A DNA stretch of 7,366 bases from Bacillota bacterium (GCA_021817625.1 JAKASY010000086.1:1-7366), one strand, 5' to 3'; positions 1-6,412 are shown, counted from the first letter of the stretch. Notes: generated by a model not told the origin, from the letters alone. Numbers and translations: made by a program.

Positions 1-1323
1 CGATCTACGATGAAGCACACCACGTGGAACGACGGCACGCCGTTCACCGCGGCCGACGTCTTCGCCACCTGGAAGCTCATCACGAGCCCGGGATTCGTCG
101 CGGCGTCCACCGTAGGTTGGAGCGACGTCAAGGCGATCACCTACTCCAAGGCAGACCCGTACACGTTCACGGTCCAGCTCAAGCAGCCGTTCCCGGCCCT
201 CGTGGCCGACTGCTTCGCGACCGACTACCCGGGCATCGTGCCGGCCGCCGTGTTCGGCCCCGGCAAGCTCATGGGCAAGGCCGCGAACAGCGCCGCCTTC
301 GACCACAACCCGACGATCACGAACGGCCCGTTCGAGTTCAAGTCCTGGACGCCGGGCGTGGCGATCACGGTCGTGCCCAACCCCGACTGGTTCGGCCCCA
401 AGCCCAAGGCCAAGGAGATCGTGTTCCAGGTCATCCCGAACGACAACACGCTCCTCGCCGACGCCCAGAGCCACTCGATCAACGTCTACTACTTCGACTC
501 CATCACCCAGGTGAAGCAGCTCCAGGCGATCAAGGGCGCCACGGTGCACTTCACCACGCAGCCAGCGTGGGAGGGCATCGAGCTCAACCTTAAGAACCCG
601 TTCCTGGCCAACGTGAAGGTGCGCCAGGCCCTTCAGATGGCGATCGACACGCAGGCGCTGATCACCAAGGTGTGGCAGGGACACGCGCTGCCGGCGCCGG
701 CCGACCAGCCGCCGGACAGCTACGCCCACAACCCGAGCCTGAAGGTCTACCCCTTCAACCTCGCCAAGGCGAAGGCGATCCTGCTCTCGCAGGGCTTCAA
801 GATGGGCTCGAACGGCTACCTGGAGAAGGGCGGCAAGGAGTTCTCGCTCGTCTACTCGACGACGTCGCAGAACCCGTGGCGCGCCCTTGACCAGGAGCTC
901 ATCCAGTACTGGTTCAAGCAGATCGGCGTCAAGGTCACGCTCAAGGACTACCCGGCCAACGCCTATTTCGGCACGGTCCTGCCGTCCGAGAAGGGCTGGG
1001 ACATGGGCGAGTTCGAGTTCGCCGAGGGCTACGACCCCCTGGCGGGCATGCAGCCGATGTACGGCACGGGCGGCGTGAACAACTACGGCAGCTTCTCCAA
1101 CCCGGCTCTTGACAAGCTGTTCGCCAAGGCCGGCGTCGCCACGAGCCACCACAAGGAGCAGCTGCTCCTGCAGGCGGCCGAGGCGATCATCCACAACCAG
1201 CTGCCGCAGCTCTTCCTGTACAGCCCGCAGGAGATCGACACGTCGATCAACATGACGGGCTACATCCCGAACCCGTACATGATCGACACCTGGAACTGCT
1301 GGCAGTGGCAGACGACGGGATAG
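1..1323 (+). CDS. ABC transporter solute-binding protein, family 5 (peptide/oligopeptide type), 5'-truncated by window edge
   Basis: This is the extracytoplasmic substrate-capturing subunit of an ABC importer of the DppA/OppA type (SBP_bac_5). The frame is open from the first base and the first visible residues (RSTMKHTTWNDGTPFTAADV) match the family signature around 'W.DGtPftAdDV', which normally lies about 100 residues into the mature protein. The ATG at base 10 is therefore an internal Met, and the signal peptide plus first lobe are outside the window. Further hallmarks are a segment near base 580 reading IELNLKNPFLANVKVRQAL, the usual 'N...pf.d.rVRqAl..AiD' region, and 'AYFGTVLPSEKGWDMGEFEF' near base 960. 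About 440 residues remain, with a normal C-terminus ending in NCWQWQTTG. It is richer in lysine than its neighbours, as is common for exported binding proteins. The ligand cannot be told from sequence; permease and ATPase genes, if linked, lie upstream. Family assignment is firm, specificity unknown. Confidence 0.93.
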   Translation, partial: RSTMKHTTWNDGTPFTAADVFATWKLITSPGFVAASTVGWSDVKAITYSKADPYTFTVQLKQPFPALVADCFATDYPGIVPAAVFGPGKLMGKAANSAAFDHNPTITNGPFEFKSWTPGVAITVVPNPDWFGPKPKAKEIVFQVIPNDNTLLADAQSHSINVYYFDSITQVKQLQAIKGATVHFTTQPAWEGIELNLKNPFLANVKVRQALQMAIDTQALITKVWQGHALPAPADQPPDSYAHNPSLKVYPFNLAKAKAILLSQGFKMGSNGYLEKGGKEFSLVYSTTSQNPWRALDQELIQYWFKQIGVKVTLKDYPANAYFGTVLPSEKGWDMGEFEFAEGYDPLAGMQPMYGTGGVNNYGSFSNPALDKLFAKAGVATSHHKEQLLLQAAEAIIHNQLPQLFLYSPQEIDTSINMTGYIPNPYMIDTWNCWQWQTTG

Positions 1324-1339
1324 AGCACGCTCCACACTC

Positions 1340-1379
1340 GCATGGGGACGGCCACTGGCTGCCCCCATGCTCGTTCTTG
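1340..1379 (+). terminator. Hairpin terminator after the solute-binding protein gene
   Basis: Seventeen bases after the stop codon, GCATGGGG (1340-1347) pairs perfectly with CCCCATGC (1363-1370). Inside the loop, GGCC/GGCT around ACT adds a short second stem. A moderately T-rich tail (TCGTTCTTG, 1371-1379) follows. The position and structure fit intrinsic termination of the transporter transcript, which separates it from the membrane-protein gene downstream. The tail is not a pure T run, so efficiency is uncertain. Confidence 0.7.
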
Positions 1380-1451
1380 CACGCGCGCACTCGCCCATGG
1401 TCCCTGTTTCGCGCCTGACGAAATTCGGTGCTCTTGGGCGAACCACGTCGT

Positions 1452-1458
1452 GGAGGTG
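1452..1458 (+). promoter_or_regulatory. Shine-Dalgarno deciding the start at 1464
   Basis: GGAGGTG lies 5 to 6 bases before ATG 1464 and selects it over the in-frame upstream start at 1428, which has no such site. The small inverted repeat CCAC-GTC-GTGG (1443-1453) abuts the Shine-Dalgarno and might fold next to it; this is weak. Confidence 0.6.
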
Positions 1459-1463
1459 GGATC

Positions 1464-1934
1464 ATGACCTACCCGCGCAGAGACAGCGAGGAGCGGCAGC
1501 CGCGCGTCGTCGGCGCCGCACCTGGCAGTGCTGGCGCGTCCCCCGAGCGCTCGGGTGCGCAGGCAGGCACCCACGAGGAAGACCGGCGCTATGTGGCGCC
1601 GGGCCAGCCCGTGGAGATTCGCATCGTGCAGGAGCGACCGACCGACACGGGTACGCGGCCAGCCGCCCGCGACCGTCATGCGGGCGCGCGCTGGTTCTGG
1701 CGCATCGCCGCGGTCGTGGGGCTTCTAGCGGTGGTCTTCTTCGGCTTGGAGATGCTCGCCAGCCTTCATCAGCATACCGTGGGGCAGGCGGCGCCGACCA
1801 CGGCCATCAACCGCCAGACGGGCGTGCTGCAGGGCATCGACCAGCAGCTGGCCGCTGACCGCACCGCCATCCGGAGCCTCGTCGCGGCAGTGGGCCCAGC
1901 GGTCGCCGCCCTGCGCCGGATGGCCGGCGGCTAG
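1464..1934 (+). CDS. Single-pass membrane protein of unknown function
   Basis: I do not recognise this 156-residue protein. Residues 1-76 are polar, Pro/Arg/Glu-rich and probably disordered apart from a short stretch, VAPGQPVEIRIVQERPT, that could form a beta strand. One clear transmembrane helix spans about residues 77-100 (WFWRIAAVVGLLAVVFFGLE), preceded by several arginines, so by the positive-inside rule the N-terminal half should be cytoplasmic. The last 55 residues (IDQQLAADRTAIRSLVAAVG region) look helical and would be outside the membrane. There is no cleavable signal peptide. The ATG at 1464 is chosen for its Shine-Dalgarno. It stands alone between the transporter terminator and the HAD gene, 52 bases upstream of the latter, so the two could be co-transcribed. 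The coding call is supported by the ribosome binding site and a coherent hydrophobic segment; function is open. Confidence 0.75.
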   Translation: MTYPRRDSEERQPRVVGAAPGSAGASPERSGAQAGTHEEDRRYVAPGQPVEIRIVQERPTDTGTRPAARDRHAGARWFWRIAAVVGLLAVVFFGLEMLASLHQHTVGQAAPTTAINRQTGVLQGIDQQLAADRTAIRSLVAAVGPAVAALRRMAGG

Positions 1935-1986
1935 AGCAGGCTCGTTGCGTTGAAGGGCAGCCCTGGCGCGCGGCGAACGATGCGCT

Positions 1987-2664
1987 ATGGGCGATCACGC
2001 GGCACGTGCGGCAGGGACGCCGTACGCGCGTCTGTTCTGGGATCTCGACGGCACGCTCACGGACCCGAGGGAGGGCATCGTGCGCTCAGCCGCGGCGGCC
2101 CTCGCGCGCCTGGGCGGCAGCGTCGATCCCGCGCTCCTCGACCGCTTCATCGGGCCGCCGCTCGCGCGCTCCTTTCGCACCTACGGCGGCCTGGACGCCG
2201 ACGAGGCGGCGCTCGCCGTCCGCTACTATCGGGAACGCTACGAAGCGGTCGGCTGGCGGGAGAATCGGCTCGTGCCCGGGATCGACGCACTGCTCGCGGA
2301 CCTTGGCCGCGCCGGGGTCCGGATGGCCGTCGCCACTGTGAAGCCCCGACCGACGGCCGAGCGCATCCTCGCGATGTTCGGCCTCTTGAGCTACTTCGAG
2401 CGCGTGCACGCCCCCGAGGTGGCGGAGATCGGCATGGACAAGGGCGAGGTGCTCGGGCGCGCCGTCGGTGGCCGCATCTGGCCGGGCCCGGGCCGCGCGG
2501 CGATGATCGGCGACCACGAGGACGACATGCGCGCGGCCCGTCACTGGGGACTGGCCGGCATCGCGGTGCTCTATGGCTACGGGGACCGGCAGGCGCTCAT
2601 GGACGCGTCCCCTGTCGCGACGGCCGCCGACGTCGCGGCGCTGCGGGCGCTGCTCACTCCGTAG
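1987..2664 (+). CDS. HAD-superfamily phosphatase (phosphoglycolate phosphatase-like, HAD-IA)
   Basis: A 225-residue cytosolic phosphohydrolase of the haloacid dehalogenase superfamily. All four motifs are present: motif I WDLDGTLTD (nucleophile Asp19, acid/base Asp21), motif II AVATVKP (Thr117), motif III Lys152 in MDKGEV, and motif IV MIGDHEDDM (Asp176, Asp180) for Mg2+. The helical cap lies between motifs I and II and includes FIGPPLARSF, a sequence typical of the Gph/PpaX-like subgroup that acts on phosphoglycolate, pyrophosphate or nucleotides. The exact substrate cannot be assigned. The ATG at 1987 is the only sensible start because the frame is closed by TGA at 1951, but the Shine-Dalgarno is poor. 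It precedes arginase by 97 bases; no clear functional link is known. Confidence 0.92.
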   Translation: MGDHAARAAGTPYARLFWDLDGTLTDPREGIVRSAAAALARLGGSVDPALLDRFIGPPLARSFRTYGGLDADEAALAVRYYRERYEAVGWRENRLVPGIDALLADLGRAGVRMAVATVKPRPTAERILAMFGLLSYFERVHAPEVAEIGMDKGEVLGRAVGGRIWPGPGRAAMIGDHEDDMRAARHWGLAGIAVLYGYGDRQALMDASPVATAADVAALRALLTP

Positions 2665-2705
2665 GGCGGGGAAGGACGGCAGGGGAGCGCGGGTCGGCCT
2701 GGAAT

Positions 2706-2719
2706 ATGCATCCTTGCAT
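2706..2719. repeat. AT-rich inverted repeat upstream of arginase
   Basis: ATGCA (2706-2710), spacer TCCT, TGCAT (2715-2719) form a perfect 5-bp-arm palindrome in the 97-base gap between the HAD gene and arginase, in an otherwise very GC-rich stretch. Its place 43 bases ahead of the arginase start would suit an operator. An arginine repressor would be the obvious candidate, but the arm sequence and spacing do not match the canonical ARG box (TGAAT-N4-ATTCA) closely, so the binding protein is unassigned. Confidence 0.35.
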
Positions 2720-2761
2720 GGACGGTGGCGCTCTTCGGCGGGCGCACGGGGGTGGTCGACG

Positions 2762-3676
2762 GTGGAGCGGGTAGCGGGGGCGAGGCGGGTGGCCGTGATC
2801 GGCGTGCCGATGGACCTCGGCGCCGATCGACGGGGCGTGGACATGGGTCCGAGCGCCATCCGCTACGCGGGTCTGCGGGCGGAGCTGGCGCGCCTCGGCG
2901 TCGAGGCGGAGGATCTGGGGAACATCGCCGTGCCGACGCCGGAGAGCCGACCGCGGCCGACCGAGCACCTCAAGTACGTGGATGAGATCGCGGCCGCGTG
3001 CCGGGAGCTCAAGCGCTCCGTCGCCCAGGTCGTCGCGGACGGCGCGTTTCCCCTCGTGCTCGGGGGCGACCACGCGATCGCGATCGGCACGATCGCCGGC
3101 GCGGCGACCGCCGGAGCGCCGGTCGGCGTGATCTGGGTGGACGCCCACGGCGACTTCAACACCGCCGACACCTCGCCGAGCGGCAACATCCACGGCATGC
3201 CCTTCGCCGTGTCGTGCGGCATCGGCGACCCGCGCCTCCTGGACGCCCGCGACGGGGCGCCGATCGCGGATCCCGGGCGCGCCGTGCTCGTGGGAGCGCG
3301 CACGATCGACGCTGGCGAGAAGGCGCTCATCCGGGAGGCGGGCGTCACGGTGTTCACGATGACGGACATCGACAAGGAGGGCATGCGTACGATCATGGAG
3401 CGCGCCCTCGGGATCGCCGCGAGCGGTGGCGCGCGCGTGCACATCTCCTTCGACCTCGACGCCATCGACCCCACCTGGGCGCCGGGCGTCGGCACGCCCT
3501 ATCCCGGCGGCCTGACCTACCGCGAGGCGCACCTGGCGATGGAGATGGCCTACGAGAGCGCTCGGGTGGCCTCGGCGGAGTTCGTCGAGGTGAACCCGAT
3601 CCTGGACCGCGAGAACCGCACGGCCGCCATGGCCGTCGGCCTGATCGGCTCGCTCCTGGGCCGGCGCATCCTCTAG
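2762..3676 (+). CDS. rocF: Arginase (L-arginine amidinohydrolase)
   Basis: Hydrolyses L-arginine to L-ornithine and urea with a binuclear Mn2+ centre, the first step of cytosolic arginine catabolism. The 304-residue length is typical. The N-terminus VIGVPMDLGADRRGVDMGPS is the RocF signature. Metal ligands are visible: His104 in GGDHA, Asp127/His129/Asp131 in DAHGDFN, and Asp231/Asp233 in SFDLDAIDP. His144 (HGMPF) and the substrate-binding Glu276 (FVEVNP) are also present, so it should be active and is arginase rather than agmatinase. I chose GTG 2762, preceded by GGGGGTGG; GTG 2789 is an alternative that would remove nine residues. The open frame extends upstream to 2573, but that part only shadows the HAD gene. 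The stop lies 8 bases before the trmK-like gene, suggesting one transcript with trmK-nif3-rnhA. No urease or ornithine aminotransferase gene is in view. Confidence 0.95.
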   Translation: MERVAGARRVAVIGVPMDLGADRRGVDMGPSAIRYAGLRAELARLGVEAEDLGNIAVPTPESRPRPTEHLKYVDEIAAACRELKRSVAQVVADGAFPLVLGGDHAIAIGTIAGAATAGAPVGVIWVDAHGDFNTADTSPSGNIHGMPFAVSCGIGDPRLLDARDGAPIADPGRAVLVGARTIDAGEKALIREAGVTVFTMTDIDKEGMRTIMERALGIAASGGARVHISFDLDAIDPTWAPGVGTPYPGGLTYREAHLAMEMAYESARVASAEFVEVNPILDRENRTAAMAVGLIGSLLGRRIL

Positions 3677-3684
3677 CGACGGCC

Positions 3685-4362
3685 ATGCCGCAGCGCAGCC
3701 GCTCCCGTTTTGCGGCCATGGTCGAGCTCCTGCCCACGACCGACGTGGTCGCCGATGTCGGCGCGGGGGACCTCGACCTGGCGCGCCTTCTCCTCGCCTG
3801 CGGGCGGGCGGGCCGGGTCATCGCCATCGAGCGCGCGGCCGGAGCGCACGCCCGAGCCGCCCGTCGCGCGGCGGCCGACGGTCGCATCGAGCTGCGCCTC
3901 GGCGACGGCCTCGAGCCCGTGCAGCCCCGCGAGGCGGGCGCGGCGGTCATTGCCGGCCTCGGCGGGCGGGCGATCGCCCGGGTGCTCAGGCGGGCCGCCG
4001 AACCTGGCCGGGGCTACGTTCCGCCCGTGGTCCTGGCAGCGCCCAACGCCGACGAGATGGCGGCCCTGAGCGCGCTCGCCGCGGCCGGGCTCACGCTGGT
4101 GGCGGACCGCCTCGTGGCGGAGGGGGCGCGGATTCGCCCGATCTTCCTCGCCATGCGCCGGCCGTCCGCGGAAGGCCGCCCGGACGGACGTGGCGAAGTG
4201 CTCGCTCCCGACGCCCGCGAGTGCGCAAACGACGCGGACGCGCTGCGCGCGGCATACGCGGCGGAGCGCGTCACGGCGTGGCGGCGGGCGCTCGCCGGCA
4301 GCGAGGGAGAGCGCGCGCAGGCGCTCCGGGAGGCGATCGCGCGGCTGGAGGCGAGGCTGTGA
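3685..4362 (+). CDS. trmK: TrmK-like tRNA (adenine-N1)-methyltransferase, divergent
   Basis: A 225-residue class I SAM-dependent methyltransferase. In Bacillota, TrmK makes m1A22 in the D-arm of tRNA. Supporting segments are motif I VADVGAGDLDLARLL (residues 22-36), Glu49 ending the next strand (VIAIER), GDGLEPVQ (73-80) followed by VIAGLGGRAIARVL (88-101), which matches the family's 'NGLe...viaGMGG..I..IL', and LAAPNADEMAALSALAAAGL (117-136), the 'lqPn....lr..L...G' region. The C-terminal third is helical and Arg/Ala/Glu-rich, like the coiled-coil domain of TrmK. It overlaps nif3 by 4 bases, the usual trmK-nif3 pairing. Odd points: the canonical DIG[ST]DHAYLP motif is DVGAGDLDLARL here, the 'GP' after the acidic residue is missing, and the late aromatic 'fYeii' segment reads RIRPIFLA. 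The family call is good; identical tRNA target is an inference. ATG 3685 follows the arginase stop closely and has only a weak Shine-Dalgarno. Confidence 0.85.
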   Translation: MPQRSRSRFAAMVELLPTTDVVADVGAGDLDLARLLLACGRAGRVIAIERAAGAHARAARRAAADGRIELRLGDGLEPVQPREAGAAVIAGLGGRAIARVLRRAAEPGRGYVPPVVLAAPNADEMAALSALAAAGLTLVADRLVAEGARIRPIFLAMRRPSAEGRPDGRGEVLAPDARECANDADALRAAYAAERVTAWRRALAGSEGERAQALREAIARLEARL

Positions 4363-5489
4363 AGGACGACCTGCGCGTCGCGGAGGTCGCGGCGATCCTG
4401 GAGGCGCTGGCGCCGCGTGAGCTCGCGGAGGCCTGGGACCACGTCGGCCTGCAGGTCGGCGACGCCGGCCAGGTCGTGCGGCGCATTCTCGTCACGCTGG
4501 AGATGACGGACGACATCGCGCGCGACCTGGAGGCCGGAACGCTCGTCGTGAGCCACCATCCGCTCGTCTTCCGCGCGCTCGAGGTCGTCCGCTCCGACCG
4601 GCCCACGGGTCGCCATGTTGCGGCGCTGCTTCAGGGCGGGGCGTCGCTCATCGCATGCCACACGAACTGGGACAAGGCGCCGGGCGGCACCGATGACGCG
4701 CTGGCGGCCGCGATCGGCCTCGTGGGGTTCGTGCCCTTGGTCCGGGCGGAGAGGCCGCTCTACCGGCTGTCGGTGATCGTGCCCGAGGAAAGCCTGGACG
4801 ACGTGCGCGAGGCCATGGCGGCGGCCGGCGCGGGCGAATCCGAGCGCTACCGGCGGGCCTCCTTCAGCGTGCACGGCGAGAGCACGTTCGAGCCGCTTCC
4901 CGGGGCGCACCCCGCCCACGGGGCGGTCGGCTCCCTCGCCGTGCGGGGCGAGCACCGCCTGGAGATGGTCGTAGCCGGTGAGCGCCTTATGGCCGCCAGG
5001 CGGGCCATGCTCGCCGTGCACCCCTATGAGGAGCCGGCCTACGGCGTGGACCGCCTCGTCGGCGGCACCGCGTTCGGCGGCCTTGGCCGGATCGGCGACT
5101 GGCCGGGAGAGGCGGATGCGGAGGACCTGGCGCGGGCGGTGGCGCACGCCCTGACGGCACCGGGCGTGCGCCTTGGCGGTGCGCGCGGGCGCCGCGTGCG
5201 GCGGGTGGCGAGCGTGGGCGGCTCCGGCCGCTCGCTCTTGACGGCAGCGGCGGACGCCGGCGCCGACGCGATCGTGACGGCGGACATCGGCCATCACGAC
5301 GCCCGCCTTGCCGAGGAGCTCGGGATCGTCGTGGTCGACGCCGGGCACCGCGAGACGGAGACGCCGGGCGTGCGGGCGCTGGCGCGGGTGCTTGGTCGGC
5401 GGCTTTCGGACGCCGGCCACGCGGTGGAGCTCGACGTGGCCGAGGTGGCGCCGGCGCTTCGCGCGCCGGCACCGGCGCAGGAGGGTTAG
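4359..5489 (+). CDS. Nif3-like dinuclear metal centre protein (DUF34/NIF3, YqfO-type)
   Basis: A 376-residue member of the DUF34/NIF3 family, a widespread cytosolic hexamer-forming metal protein. Its enzymatic role is unsettled; GTP cyclohydrolase-like and metal-insertion roles have been proposed. Domain order: N-terminal half (1-130) with VSHHPLVF (His66/His67) and HTNWDKAPGG (His101, Asp105); a CutA1/PII-like insertion (about 134-235) with FEPLPGAHPAHGAVG and HPYEEPAYGV; and a C-terminal half with TADIGHHDA (311-313) and DAGHRETE (His330, Glu334) completing the metal site. All usual ligands are present. The insertion makes it the long form common in Bacillota rather than the short YbgI type. 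The start is GTG 4359, inside the trmK stop (GTGA overlap), with GGAGG 7 bases upstream; the open frame to 4221 is only the shadow of trmK. RNase HI starts two bases after its stop. Confidence 0.94.
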   Translation: MKDDLRVAEVAAILEALAPRELAEAWDHVGLQVGDAGQVVRRILVTLEMTDDIARDLEAGTLVVSHHPLVFRALEVVRSDRPTGRHVAALLQGGASLIACHTNWDKAPGGTDDALAAAIGLVGFVPLVRAERPLYRLSVIVPEESLDDVREAMAAAGAGESERYRRASFSVHGESTFEPLPGAHPAHGAVGSLAVRGEHRLEMVVAGERLMAARRAMLAVHPYEEPAYGVDRLVGGTAFGGLGRIGDWPGEADAEDLARAVAHALTAPGVRLGGARGRRVRRVASVGGSGRSLLTAAADAGADAIVTADIGHHDARLAEELGIVVVDAGHRETETPGVRALARVLGRRLSDAGHAVELDVAEVAPALRAPAPAQEG

Positions 5490-5491
5490 AG

Positions 5492-5917
5492 GTGCGCGTT
5501 CGCATCGAGACCGACGGGGCATCACGCGGCAATCCCGGCGAGGCGGCGGGCGCGGCCGTGCTCTACGACGAGCAGGGTCGGCAGCTTGCGCGCGTGGGAC
5601 GCTACCTTGGGCGCACGACGAACAACGTCGCCGAGTATACGGGCCTCATCGCCGGCCTCGAGGTCGCGGCTGAGCTCGGCGCGACGGAGCTCGAGGTGCG
5701 TGCCGACAGCGAGCTCATGGTGCGCCAGCTGAGCGGCGTCTACCGTGTGAAGAATCCGGGCTTGCAGACGCTGTACCTCGAGGTCGTGCGGCGCCTTGCA
5801 AAGTTTGCGAGCTATCGCATCGTGCACGTGCCGCGCGAGCGCAATCGGGCCGCGGATCGCGCGGCGAACGAAGCGGTCGACCGCAAGGCGTCGTTTCTCG
5901 AGCGCGCGGACGCGTAG
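5492..5917 (+). CDS. rnhA: Ribonuclease HI (single-domain, YpeP/RnhA type)
   Basis: A 141-residue endonuclease fold that cuts the RNA strand of RNA:DNA hybrids, acting in primer and R-loop removal. The acidic active site is complete: Asp8 in ETDGASRGNPG, Glu48 in NNVAEYTGLI, Asp72 in RADSELMVRQL and Asp122 in ERNRAADRAAN. YRVKNPGLQ (85-92) and IVHVPRERN (110-118) are typical of the short RNase HI-like proteins of Gram-positives and archaea. There is no N-terminal hybrid-binding domain and no C-terminal phosphatase fusion, unlike the bifunctional actinobacterial form. The start is GTG 5492 with AGGAGGG 6 bases upstream, two bases after the nif3 stop, so translation is probably coupled. It sits directly before rnpB. 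Some members of this subgroup cleave hybrids only weakly, so biochemical potency is not certain. Confidence 0.94.
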   Translation: MRVRIETDGASRGNPGEAAGAAVLYDEQGRQLARVGRYLGRTTNNVAEYTGLIAGLEVAAELGATELEVRADSELMVRQLSGVYRVKNPGLQTLYLEVVRRLAKFASYRIVHVPRERNRAADRAANEAVDRKASFLERADA

Positions 5918-5920
5918 AAG

Positions 5921-5952
5921 CGCGCACGCCGCACTGGGCGGCTTGGTGCGCG
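5921..5952 (+). other. GC-rich hairpin between rnhA and rnpB
   Basis: CGCGCAC (5921-5927) pairs with GTGCGCG (5946-5952), and GCCGC (5928-5932) with GCGGC (5938-5942), giving 12 pairs with a 5-base loop and a TTG bulge. It starts three bases after the rnhA stop. No T tract follows, so it is not a classical intrinsic terminator; it could protect the mRNA 3' end or slow read-through into rnpB. It covers the proposed -35 element of rnpB. Confidence 0.5.
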
Positions 5953-5971
5953 TGGCCCGCGGTGGTAGACT
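5943..5971 (+). promoter_or_regulatory. Promoter of rnpB (housekeeping sigma type)
   Basis: TTGGTG (5943-5948) as -35, a 17-base spacer, and TAGACT (5966-5971) as -10, with six bases to the first base of the RNase P RNA P1 helix at 5978. Spacing and start distance are right for a sigma-70/SigA promoter, and TAGRCT-type -10 elements are common in GC-rich bacteria. This would give rnpB transcription independent of the upstream operon. Confidence 0.65.
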
Positions 5972-5977
5972 GGCTGG

Positions 5978-6310
5978 GCGAGTCGGACAGGCGGTTGCGG
6001 GCGCATCGCGCTCGAGGAAAGTCCGGGCTGCGTAGGGCAGGGTGCTGGGTAACGCCCAGTGGGGGCGACCTCAAGGAAAGTGCCACAGAAACAAACCGCC
6101 GCCTCGGCGGCAAGGGTGCAACGGCGGTGTAAGAGACCACCGGGGGCCGGGCGACCGGCCCGCCAGGCAAACCCCACCCGCAGCAAGACCCAATAGGGGA
6201 GGCATGACGCGGCCCGCCGACCTCCCGGGTGTGGTCGCTTGAGGCGTTCGGCAACGAATGCCCCAGATAGATGACCGCCCATGACAGAACCCGGCTTACG
6301 GCCGACTCGC
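5978..6310 (+). ncRNA. rnpB: RNase P RNA, bacterial type A
   Basis: Catalytic RNA of ribonuclease P, which removes 5' leaders from pre-tRNAs. The ends are defined by the P1 helix: GCGAGTCGG (5978-5986) is exactly complementary to CCGACTCGC (6302-6310). Universally conserved blocks are present in order: GAGGAAAGTCCGGGCT (6014-6029), the GGAAAGTGCCACAGAAAC block (6075-6092), AAACCCCACCC then AGCAAG and AATAGGGG in the P15/J15 region (6169-6199), and ACAGAACCCGGCTTA (6284-6298), which forms P4 with the first block. GGGCCGG-GCGA-CCGGCCC (6144-6161) is a GNRA-capped stem, probably P14. GGGGAGG/CCTCCC in the P16/P17 area supports type A rather than Bacillus type B. P12 is reduced to about five pairs with a CTCG loop (6103-6116). 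The base after the GG in the L15 tRNA-CCA contact is C instead of the usual U (6166-6168). The length of 333 bases is slightly short for type A. Confidence 0.97.
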
Positions 6311-6320
6311 GCCCTTTTGA

Positions 6321-6363
6321 CCGTCGCACGGCGACCTGGTCGCGGTGCGGCGGCTTGCGTTTT
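6321..6363 (+). terminator. Rho-independent terminator of rnpB
   Basis: CCGTCGCAC (6321-6329) pairs with GTGCGGCGG (6345-6353, one G:T pair), and after one G/G mismatch GCGAC (6331-6335) pairs with GTCGC (6339-6343) around a CTG loop. This 14-pair stem is followed by TTGCGTTTT (6355-6363). It starts ten bases after the mature RNase P RNA end, as expected for an rnpB terminator. Confidence 0.8.
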
Positions 6364-6412
6364 GGTGCCCGGTGGCAGAAGGCACGTTCGCCGGTGCGTG
6401 CGACACGCGCAA

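Noticed and set aside
2703..2722. Palindrome before arginase as a standard ARG box
   Set aside because: The arms are TGCAT-type and the half-site geometry differs from TGAAT-N4-ATTCA, so it is kept only as an unassigned inverted repeat.
2573..2761. N-terminal extension of the arginase frame
   Set aside because: It overlaps the HAD gene, lacks homology to arginases, and the real protein begins about 10 residues before the VIGVPMDLG motif.
2086..3532. Minus-strand open frames opposite the HAD and arginase genes
   Set aside because: The plus-strand products have complete catalytic motifs; the antisense products are low-complexity and lack ribosome binding sites.
4014..5525. Long minus-strand open frame (503 codons) across trmK, nif3 and rnhA
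   Set aside because: It is antisense to three genes with clear family motifs. It is Arg/Ala/His-rich with no domain, as expected for a shadow frame in very GC-rich DNA.
6042..6282. Open frames inside rnpB on both strands
   Set aside because: The region is explained fully by conserved RNase P RNA structure; the frames have no supporting start signals.
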